From NCBI GenBank assembly GCA_945859605.1, contig OX243812.1:1570501-1634500 (forward strand): DNA of 64,000 nt, given 5' to 3'. The notes beneath the pieces are model-generated. The model ran no database searches. It had not been told where the DNA came from and worked only from the letters and a program-made list of their open reading frames with translations. The translations under genes were made by a program, and so were the position numbers. This document shows positions 26,301 to 38,300 of the stretch, piece by piece. The stretch's first letter is position 1. Every line of letters begins with the position of its first letter. Source of the DNA: Lumbricus rubellus. Lineage: Eukaryota; Annelida; Clitellata; Crassiclitellata; Lumbricidae.

Positions 26301-29300
26301 AGGTCATCACATTTAACAGCACAGATTCTAGTAGGTTATATTTCTTGGAAATTTTAACAAGAAAGACTTTTAACAAGGTCGTCAGAAAGCAAATTATCGT
26401 TTGTTCCTCGCCGTTCATCGAAAGCGGCCGTTTGACCCCCCCTCCCATCTTCCAATAAACGCGAAACCCTTCGAAAAAGTAGCCAAGAAGACTAGAATAA
26501 ACATTGTCTATAATAGAGGCCCAGGCAAGATATTTCTTCAATCGCTACAGCGAAATGCACAGAGTGACAACGAAAGGCACAGAGAGATAAACTATTGGAA
26601 CGGGGGTTGCAGTAGAACTTGTGTGAATAATAATTAGTCCAGGTCAAAGAGCGATCAACAAATTATGATGAATAGACCGTTGAATTACCAATAATTGCTT
26701 ACAATTATTACCACAGTAGGCCGACTATTCTGATCATAATGACTACGAATACTAGTAATAACTTTAGGCATAATTGGACGCAGATAGATTTCCTGATAGA
26801 ATCTACAAGACTTAGTAGTTCCATTCATTCAATATTGGTCTCGTAGTTTTTATGGCTGCCAGGACAGAAAAGAGAGAATCCGGGATCACTCTAAGTGAGC
26901 CGTTGCTACTAGGCCTACTCGGCGCTCATGCTTAGCGGAAGATCCAGACGTTGAGCTGATTCGGTGTACCATTGCTTGATACGTTGGGCTACGGCGCAAT
27001 TCAAGCTACTAATTATAATGCTACTACATGTATATAGGCTACACTACTACTACTAGAACTAGAGCAAACCACAACTACTAGGCCTACTACTTTCGCCTCT
27101 GAGTAGTTTTTTTTACTTGAAGAAGCGCTATATAAATGTCCAAATGACTGAATGAATAGTGTCTATCTGCTATTATTAGAAAGCGTATAGGCCTAGTCTA
27201 ATATCAACCAATACTCCAACATTTGACATGATGTGCTCTAAGGCAGGAGAACCCCTCTTTGCTGCTATCATCAGTGACACAGCGGGCATGTCCTCCGTAA
27301 TCTTATGCCACAAAGTAACGTTTACAATTATATTATGTTCATTCATTCATTCATTTCGTGAATTTGTATAGCGCTTCTTCAAGAAACCTACTCAGAGGCG
27401 CTCCCAGTCCAGCCACAGCTAAAATAATAGGTTTTGAGCGACTTATAAAAAGCAGGTGAATTTAGTCTAGGCATAAGTCGCAAGTTTAGTGGGAGGCCAT
27501 TCCAGATAGCGGGACCCACAGAAGAAAAGGCTCGGCGCTGTCTTGTAGAAGTGCGAGCTCGAGGAACCAAAAGCTCCCCCGTTGTCGTAGAGCGAAGAGC
27601 TCGACGGGCTGCAAGGTCGGAGACAGGTCGACAAAGAATAGACAGGTATGATGGAGCACAATCAGTAAGGCAACGCCAGACAAGTGCAGCAACTCGGTAG
27701 GAGATGCGCTGTGAAACAGGGAGCCAGTGAAGAACATCACGCATATAAGCAGAGACGGGGGCATATTTAGGAATGCGGCCAATGAGGCGAGCAGCCGAAC
27801 GAAGAACTCGTTCAAGGCGCCCAATTAGTCCAAGTGGCAGACCCATGAGTACCGAACTGCAGTGATCAATTCTACTGGTGACAAAGGCATGGACAAGTGT
27901 CAGAGTAGCACTATGAGAGAGAGATCTTGAGACAACTCGGAGTTGCCGAAGCTGGTAGTAGCAACTGCGAGTGACCAAATTGATATGCTTAGAGAAATTG
28001 AGCTCTTGATCCAGAGTAATTCCAAGGTCGCGGACTGTGAGAGAGAAAGATATATCAGGGAAAGTTGCTGTTATTAAGTGCAGGTCAATGGATGCCAATT
28101 GCCTGCGAGTACCAAACCAGATAAACTGAGTTTTAGAGGGATTTAGTAACAAACGATTAGATGCCATCCATGATGTAAGAGCATCAATGGCATTGGACAT
28201 TAACGATACAGTGGACACTGCATCAGTGGCAAGGCAGTGAGCATAGGCCTGAACGTCATCAGCATAGAGTTGGTGCAGAAGGCCACATGCAGACAACAAG
28301 GAACCAATACCAGCTGTGTAGAGAATGTACAGTACAAACTATACATCCTCAGTTAGTTGGGATATCCGTCAACAGGGGTGGTGGTAAAATAATGGTAACT
28401 GCAATAGCCATAAGCTGACTTTGACATGGGTGATGGGTGCTCTTGCTTGGGGTGAAAGCACGCCCATTTCCGGTCCCACCCTCCGTTACAGTATGTGCGT
28501 GTATGGCTGTATGCATTATAATTATATAACATATTATGTACTTATGAGTACATACATAAATAACTATACTGTATGCGTGTGTGTGTGCGACTGAGCGTGG
28601 AAATATCTGTATAAATGTGCTTACTCACAGGTTATAATAGGCCAACATGACATTGTATTCTTAATTAGTTAATTACTTTGAATTATAGCGTATGCTGAGG
28701 TTACTTCAAACTCTTGTACTGCATTTAGTTGAGCAGATCCTTAATTTTGCTAATAAATAAAACTTCTTGACACTGTTCAGAGGCAAACGGCGGATATGAC
28801 CCGTTGAGCGAGAGAGACAGACTGTAAGTCCGGGTTCATAGTCGAAAGATGGCGAATGCTGTAGATGAAACACGTGGGTGGAGGCTAAGCGTGATAATGT
28901 TCTGACATTTTCGCAATGACAAAACATTGCTAAAGAAAGTTTCACATCATTAAATTCACTTTTCGCCATGCACGATCCTTTGGTCAGTCTGCCTCTCTGC
29001 ATGTCTGTCTGCCTCTCTGCATGTCTGTCTGCCTCTCTGCATGTCTGTCTGCCTCTCTGCATGTCTGTCTGCCTCTCTGCATGTCTGTCTGCCTCTCTGC
29101 ATGTCTGTCTGCCTCTCTGCATGTCTGTCTGCCTCTCTGCATGTATGTCTGCCTCTCTGCATGTCTTTCTGCCTCTCTGCATGTCTGTCTGCCTCTCTGC
29201 ATGTCTGTCGGCCTCTCTGCATGTCTGTCTGCCTCTCTGCATGTCTGTCTGCCTCTCTGCATGTCTGTCTGCCTCTCTGCATGTCTGTCTGCCTCTCTGC

Positions 29301-32300
29301 ATGTCTGTCTGCCTGTCTGTCTATGTGTCTATTCGTATCTCTCCATCCTTTCATCCGTCTTTCTCTTGTCCGATTACATATGGCTAGGCCCTATGCATGT
29401 CTGTCTCTGTCTATCTGTCTGTGTGTCTGTCAGTGTGTCTTTCTCTGTCTGTGTCTGTTCTTTAGTTTTACCTGTAAAGCTGCGAATACGACCATCTCTT
29501 CTTCTGTACAATTGATCTCTCCGGAAAGTATCGACCACTTGGCTTGCTGATAGATCTGATTGATTCGAGCCTTATCGAGCTGCAATCAATCAATCGATCA
29601 ATCAGTCAGTCAATCAATAAATCAATTAATATATCAATTAATTAATTGGTTAAGTTGGCATGCAGCTTTATGGTGGTAGGCCTAGATGTGATCGAATTTT
29701 GACGTAGACGCTCAAGGGTTTTGGAAAGAAAAGACAGCTTGGAACTAATCTTTTTATCAGTTAGAATATAGATAGCAGAACTATTTCCGTGAAATGATTA
29801 GGCCTATCATAGCCGGAAAACCAGATTGGCTTTCCAGACCTTCAGCAAGGTCCTCACACAAAATTGCCTTCGAATGTACACTGGCACTTATGTAATGGTG
29901 CCTGAATCAGGCAACGGTTAGTTTCGTGCTTCGGTTATAAAACTTTGAACGTAGCCTACTTTTTTGTTCAGATCGTAGAAGTTGAAGAACTTGTATCGTA
30001 GAACTGCATTGTCCTCTTCACGTAATCCCTGCTCCATGAGAGACCGAGATGAGTCGAGCCAACTGTGAAAATAAACACAGCAATTGCAATTACGAGAGTA
30101 TAGAATATTATGATATTAAAATTTTATAATATAAAATATTATGATATTATAAGTTCGTAATTATAATTGCATAATTATAACGGAGTCGTAACTCGGCCAT
30201 GGGCGGAGACCTAGGGGAGGGACAGGGGGGACGGTCCTCCCAATGCAGGGGTTGGGGACGGCCCATGCATTCGTCCCCCCCAATAATTGAGCGTGGGGAC
30301 AAAAAGTTTCTTGACTTTTTGTGCAAAATGACTAAAAAAAGGTCATAAACGTTTTTGGCGGCGAAAAAAGAAAATTTTCTTGACTTTTCGGAATTTTTGG
30401 GCCAAATGATTAAAAAGTCAAGAAAATTTTATATTTTCGGCCGTATCGTGAAAATCTAATAATTTCTTTCTTTCGGCCACTCCTTCGTTCCCCCCCCCCC
30501 CCCGATTCTCCGGCAAGGTCTCCGCCACTGAACTCGGCCATACTGTTGCAAAGGGCACCTGCACCAATAACAGTTCCACACTGATTCGGATTGTCCTGTG
30601 CATAGAAAGAGAATTCGTTAACTTGAGGTTTTAGCTTAGTATTCCAGGGGCCATAATAGCCTATATTATATTGTGTCATCTAGTTAATTTTACGTGTTGC
30701 TAGACCTTATTTGACGATAAAAACACTTAAAAGAGGTGTGGAACTATTTAGAATATTCTGACCTCCTGGATGGCATGACACAGTCTTTTCTTTCAAGCTT
30801 TCTATCGAGCAATAGATTCGCTATTGAAATAATTACGTACGATAAAATATCGACTAAACAATGATTCAGATAGTCCTGTTGTAATGTGGTATGCTAAAAG
30901 TAATTTAAGTCGACGGAAACTGCCAAAAGCTCCCCCGTTGTCGCAGAGCGAAGAGCTCGACGGGCTGCAAGGTCAGAGACAAAGGATAGACAGGTATGAT
31001 GAAGCAAAATCAGTAAGACAACGCCAGACAAGTGCAGCAACTCGGTAGGAGATGCGCTGTGAAACAGGGAGCCAGTGAAGAACATCACGCATATAAGCAG
31101 AGACGGGGGCATATTTAGGAATGCGGTCAATGAGGCGAGCAGCCGAACGAAGAACTCGTTCAAGGCGCCCAATTAGTCCAAGTGGCAGACCCATGAGTAC
31201 CGAACTGCAGTGATCAATTCTACTGGTGACAAAGGCATGGACAAGTGTCAGAGTAGCACTATGAGAAAGAGATCTTGAAACAACTCGGAGTTGCGGAAGC
31301 TGGTAGTAGCAACCACGAGCGACCAAATTGATATGCTTTGAGAAATTGAGCTCTTGATCCAGAGTAATTCGACTAATTCCAAGGTCTCGCACTGTGAGAG
31401 AGAAGGATGGGCCTATATAAGAGAAAGTCGCTGCTATTAAGTGCAGGTCAATGGATGCCAATTGCCTGCGAGTACCAAACCAGATGAACTGAGTTTTAGA
31501 GGGATTTAATAACAAACGATTAGATGCCATTATTATTATACGCATACTATTATTATTATTATCATTTATATCGTCGTCGTAATCATCATCTTATTTTTAT
31601 TATCATTTTATGAGTTCACTAACCCGGCGTTTGTTCTGGCCTTTTCGACGTAGTTCTTCGGACAATAGAGTTTTGTTTTCATGGCTTCATCCATTGAGAT
31701 GGCTGGACTCTGAGTCAGATCTGTTTCCGTTACATCAAGACTCGACAGTGACATCGTGGCTCCCACAGCATCGAACGGAGTGACTGCTCCGGTTGTTAGG
31801 AAGAGACCTCTCTCCAGTGTACTCTATGAAATAGAACAATGTAAATGGTTAGACAATGAGAAGAGAAGAGGAAATGGTACCTTAAGCTGGGACAGCTGCG
31901 CACTCAGAAACCTTTTTGCGGTTTAATTGCAGGGTTTCAATTGCAGGCGACAAAATACGATGGAATAGTTTCAATTTTGTAAGACATTATTTTGTGCTTT
32001 GAACTCTTCATGTGGCGCGCTCATGAGGGTGTGTGTGTGTGTCACGTGTGTGTGTGTGTGTGTGAGTGTGTGTGCGTCAGTGTGTGTGTCAGTTTGTGTG
32101 TGTGGGGGGGGGGGACTTCATGTTATTGTCCTCGATTGGTGGTATCTTCCACCAAACGGTGTACTATCGGTGTTTTCGTTAGAGCCGAGTTGGATAGTCT
32201 GCCGTCTCTGTCTTTATCTTTGGCTCTGTCTCGGTCGATCTCTACTTCTGTCTCTGTCTGTCCCTGTCTCTATCTTTTTCTCTGTCTTTGACATTGTCTC

Positions 32301-35300
32301 ATTCTCTGTACGTTTCCGATTATGTGTCCGCCTCTGTCTATCTCTGCCTGTCTCTATCTGTCTGTCCGTCTGTCACTCTCAATCTCTGTCTTTCTGTCTC
32401 TGTCATTCTGTTTCTGTCTCTATCTCCGCCTGTCTCTGTTTGTCTGTATCTTTGTCTCTGCCTGTGTTCTATATCTCTCTTCGCCTACTGATCTTCTCAA
32501 CATTGACTTCAGTGCAGCTAAGTCTTGAAGCACCGTCGTTTCATGGCTTCAGCTTTAGGCAAAAGTTACTAGTTACTAATTATTTCTTTTACGGTAATTA
32601 TTATTCCAGGGACATTATAGTAAGGCCAACATTGGTATTACGGTATTTTTAGTGCATGGCTCTGAGGATGCTACGGCAACGGAGGTTAGATAAATTATTG
32701 TTGGAATAGCCAAGAAATAACACACCTCTTTTAAGAATTTCATTTATCTATAAGTAAATGCTCTCGCTCATTTAAAAAAATGCTTCTTACTTTCCTTGAA
32801 CGGGTTGAGGCTAAAATCATATTAATTTTAGGTTTACGATGCTATGCATGCCCATAATTGACGATTAATCAATCGATTAATAAAAAAATTGTAATCGATT
32901 CTTCTTCTTCTTTCTGTTCTCTGCCCTTAGGCAGGTTAAAATGTTTGACGTCTCCATTCTTCCCTGTTTTGTGCATTCTTTTTCAGCTTCTGATAACCGT
33001 CTTTCATCATATGGTCCAACATTCCCCGAATGACATGCAGAAGGCCATGGCTAAACGGTGAAACAGTTTGGGAGAGTAGGCCTAGGCCTAGGCCTATATC
33101 AAAGCAAACGAGGCAGCTAAATTAGGTTGTTGAACTAAGTAAGTATAGTTAGGCTAATTGGCTGAATAGCCTTATCCAGCAAATTTGTTATGTAATTTAG
33201 TAAATTTTATCAGTCTAATGTTTGTGTAATTAGTTTGGTCAGTTAAATTATTAAGTTAAATAAACGCAAATAAAAATTAAATGAAGTTAGTTAATTCATG
33301 CTTATGATTATGTTCTGCAAAAGTTAAATATGCCTTATCTTACGTGCAACCGACATAAAATTCTATGAAAATATCGTCCATATGGCCAATAATTATTATT
33401 TTCCGGCCTCTCTCACCCTGCTATACCCTCAGGGCAATATCGGCTTGCTAGCGGAAGCCTGATAGGTATGTTTAAGCGAGATAATCGTTGTGTGAATATA
33501 TATTTTTATATTCACATATTCATATATTCACTGGTGTGTAGCACTAACAATGATCAGTTAATTAGAGCTCCTTAATAGACTTAGTCACTTTTATTTTTGT
33601 GCGATCAGAAGTTACACTGATGGGAAGCGTTAGCGTCTACCTTTAAATAGATATTTCTAAAACCAGTAGTGTAGTCCTAAAAAATGAAGTGGGTGAACGC
33701 TCTTTATAATAATATTAGTAGTAGTAGTAGTAGTAGTATTAATATTCCATTATCCCTGGAAAAAAGTGGGGGAACGGCGTTCCTCCGTGTTCCCCCCCAC
33801 TGCACCACTGGTTAAAACTGACCATAGCGTTTCTATAAATAGTGAGATAGGTCTCTGTTTATATGCTCAATCTTGTTGTAGGAATTGTGAGGACGATATT
33901 AATTTATTATTTGCCGCAAATTTGTCGTTAAACTGTGACTCCAAACATAGCCTACTGCAGCAAATCTGCTGTCATGACACATGATCTAAACTAAGACGCG
34001 AGCTCTGCTTACACGCCTCCGTAGATTGTAGCCTACGCGTTAATTTTGAATGATCCCAACTCACCGTGGGCGCATAACAGATGGCGGCAGGTGGTTCAAC
34101 AAGCAGCCCGTATTATAGTCTAAAATTCTGGATAACGCTGTCATGGGGTCGTTTAAGTTCCATTTTGCGGGGTTGTGACCGTACGCGATAGGGTGTGATT
34201 GACATGGCATTGCGTGTTGTGCGTTTGCCAGTGCGTGCTTTGCATGCGTGTTAGACACGTGATACTAATTTTGGCATGCTAAGGTTTCTGTAGCCTATAA
34301 GTAAGTTATACATGTAGCTCCGTATGAAAGTATGTATCTCTGTTCAGTAGGCTATGCCTTCTCGTTGTATCACTGTACCGCCTACTCTCCTACGGACAGG
34401 GTGAGAATTGCCGGGGGGGTTGGGGGGGGGGTTCAACCCCCCCCAGTCATTTTTAGAGCCCCATGTTAAAGTATGTTTTTCATACCCCAATTTCAAGTTT
34501 ATCATAGGCCAACCCCCCAGTTATTTTTCCACAATTCTCATACTGCCTACGGATTGTCCAGTTTATCATGTCCTCATTCGTTATTGCTGTTTTATCTCTT
34601 TTTGCTCTTTTCTTGCTTTTTCGTGCTCTTTTGTTCTTTTTTCCTTTTATCTTGCTCTTTTGTTGTTGTCCTTTTAATTCTTTTTCTTGCATTTTCATAT
34701 TATTTTCTTGCATTTGCTTAGGCCTACTATTTTTGTCCTTACCATTTCTTGCTTTTTCTTGCTTTTTCTTGCTCTTTTCGTGTTCTTTTTCTTACCTTTA
34801 TTTGCTATTTTTGTCCTTGTTATTTTTCTTCCTTTTTGGTGTTTCTGTTTGTTATTAATAAGACGTCGACAAGAATTCAGTCTGAAAGTCACTCAGGCAG
34901 ACAGACAAGCAGACAGACAAGCAGACAGATGGCGGGAAAGGCAGATATGTAGAAATATACAAGCATTCAGACATAGAGATAGATGGAGCAGAAGGTGAGG
35001 CAGGCAAATACATAAGCACACCGAAAGACAAAGACAATGAGGCAAACAAATAGGCAGAGGAAAACGCATAGAAAGACGGAAAAGGCTGGCAGACATGCAG
35101 AATGGCAAACGGACAGACACAGAGACAGGCAGAAAGACATAAGGCGATGGAGACAGATACAAAGGCAAACAGGCACAGAGACAGACGGGCGCACAGAGAC
35201 ACAGAGGCATACAGACAGACTGACAAGTAGACAGACATAAGGGTGTACCTCTGGTGTGATGGATCCGCTTCTGTTTCCTAAAGTGTCACCACCAGTTGGG

Positions 35301-38300
35301 AAGAGGCTGTTGTTTCTTCCACCCATCGATGGACCCCCTCCTTGCTGCGACAGACCAGGGACCTTCGTCCTTCGAGTGGCGGATATTCCGTGGTTCTTCT
35401 TCATCTCAGACGGGTCCAGCTTTCGAGAGAGAGACAACTCCTCTGGATAACGAAGCTCTGTAAGAGGAAGGCATGGATGAAATGGAATCGGCGGAAGAGT
35501 GAGTGAGTGGGTGGGTGGGTGAGTGAGCGAGCGGGTGGATGGGTGGGTGAGTGGGTTGGTTGGTGAGTGGGTGGGTGAGTGAGTGGGTGTATGGGTGAGT
35601 GAGTGAGTTGGTGAGTGTGTGGGTGAGTGTGTGGGTGATTGTGTGGGTGAGTGGGTAGGTGGGTGAGTGATCACCAGAATCACCGCAGCGATTTTTCCTT
35701 ATTCTTAGTCTGATATTATTCAGCATCTTCTACAGCGCTTTTAAATAAAACACAAACTTTAAGCATCATCCCACTGAGACCGCAATCAAAATCAACATCC
35801 AGCAATAACAATCTAAACAATTTGGTTGTTGCCGGATTGGAAACGCCTCTGAATAGCCATCTTAAAGAGACGCAGTGTTACTTGTAAATTCCATGAATTA
35901 TAGATAGACAAATATTGGCCCCAGTTATAATTTAAATAGCCTACATGTATGGTCCGTAAATGGTCTTGTCACTCGAAGCTGTGACATTGGCATACGCAGA
36001 AATCACGTGACATCCATAGACGTCACGTGGTGTCACGTGATGTTACAGATTTAGAAGATGACAGTTTTACAGCGTGGAAGGACGACACTGTATACTAGTG
36101 TATAGCCTTCATTAGTGCCCGACGTCCGTTATAACGGACGCTCAGAAAACACGTTGCCAAAATTAGAGCTAGCTGTATAATATAGTCATCACTATTTTTT
36201 TAAATTGGTGGGTCAATTGGCTATAGATTCCACTATTTTGATTGCCGGATTATGTGGGTTAGAAATATTTTATTGCTTGTGCTAATGACTGTGTCTATTG
36301 CAGCATGTCTAAAATCCTCGCTACCCTTAGCTATTATATTTATGTTTGGTATTGAACGAGGAGGAATTTAGAGAAAGTGTAAATGTTGTTTGTAGTAGCC
36401 ATATTGGTCAATATCCTGACAAAATATTATCCCAATTGCCGCAAGTTTTCCAAAGGAAATTTTGATTGCAATGTACCGTAAGCGTCCGTTATAACGGACG
36501 TCGGGCACTAGCCCAGAGATGACGTTTCCTACAGTAAGTCTCTATGCGCCATTGTTCCAGCAATTACCACCGTCGTTGCATTACTTGTAATATGAAGCCT
36601 ACAGTTTATTCAGACTGGCGACTCACTATTTTGACATGAATATTGTAGACTTTTGCACTTCTGACATGAGTTTGGGTACGGTGGAGCATGTAATGAAGGA
36701 GCCTGTACTTGAGGAACATGTACAGTACACGGGTCAATTTACCTTGAAACCCATAGCAGCCAGGTGCAAAGAACTAGTATCACGCCTAACTATACTGATT
36801 ATTTACTGGCATGATCGCTGTGTTGTAAGAACCTTTTACCCCCCCCCCCCGAGAGGAGACCGGACTCAATCCCTGTCCGTCCTCTCCCCGGCCGACCATC
36901 CCCTCCTGACGTAGGCTTTGGCTCATTTCTGATTTCCTCTGTTTTGCATGTGGTTCAAGATGCGCCCACCCTGTATAGAAAATAGTCCCTAGTAGGCCTA
37001 TAGTTAGTCTTCAGTGAATGAACTTTCAGGATGATGGACGAGGGTCGTGTGCAGGGATAGTCACATAGCCAGAAGAAAGCCATGTCTGTTTTTCAAACTT
37101 CCATGTCCCTGCTCTACAATCAAGGCATGGGCGATGTGTTGATATGTAAGATAGGCGCGATGCTAACATGATATGAATCAGGCAACGGAAATTGTGATGT
37201 CCAATCAGTCTTCCTGTAAGACATAGCTTGGTATCTCTTACAAAGTTTACTAAGGCAGCAGAAGTTTGACTCAAGGCAACAGATGTAAGTGTACACAAGT
37301 GTCATCTCGTATCATCCAGTACTCAAGTGCTTGGCGTACCATCCACCCAAAGTCAACGTGATGCTGCAGTCCTGTAAGCATGATGTACATTGTACAATGC
37401 GATGGTAACAATCATTGGATTGTACTAGGAAACACAAACTGCCATTGCTAGGCTTGAGAAATGTGATGGAAATCTTTATCCTTAGAGCCACAAGCATTAT
37501 CACAATACATGAAACGCTCGCAAATAAGCTGTTGCCCTGCACTTGACATTAGGTAAATGAAGATAATTAGCTAATGAAGTAAATAGATATTGCAAATCAT
37601 CAAAAACATTCATCAAGCATTGTATGAAATAAGAAGAACGCTTAATTCTCAATGGCAACCCAAGCACTGGGCTAGTGCCCGACGTCCGTTATAACGGACA
37701 GTATGGAAAGTACTGATAATGTAGCACGAATCAATAAATAAGTTATCAGCCATGTTACTGCACCAAGTTGTTGAGATTACTGAAACCCCAACTTAATTTG
37801 TTGGGTTTTACCACTTTGGGCACTAATGGGTTAAACCCTAATAAGACATATGGAGCAATAATTAGAAGGTGAAAGGCCACTTGATTTGGCCGCGGCAATC
37901 CCGGCAGCAAAAAGAGTGTATAGCCTAGTTTTATGTAAAGTAAAGCTAATACTTCTACTTACTCAAAGCCTTGCAGAGTTGGATAACCACTCGGAAAACT
38001 GAAACGGAGAAATTAGTCCTCATTTTGAGAATACGAAGGTCCGGCATGAGGATGTTAAGATCCTTGTGCATTTGGGTGAACTCCAGCTGGGAGCTACCCT
38101 GGACGCCATACTGGTCAAGTGTTGACCGCGTTCGAAGTAGCCAGAGGTTTCTGTCTGGCCACCAGAGAGCGTAGTCGGACCAATCCTCTTTCTGCTCCTT
38201 ATCTACAACAAACATCCCAGTACAATCCTATTATGGCTCATTTTACCAGAATTATTGCAATAATATTATTTTTTACTTTATGCATATTGGAAAGAGATGA

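Noticed and set aside
26182..26541. 119-residue minus frame in kindlin intron 6
   Set aside because: No family recognised; AT-rich, within an intron, not needed for kindlin phase continuity.
28706..29550. Repeat proteins of 130-198 residues on both strands, and a CRISPR-like look of regular 20-bp units
   Set aside because: The units are contiguous with no spacers and lie in an intron of an animal gene, so it is a minisatellite, not a CRISPR array or repeat-protein gene.
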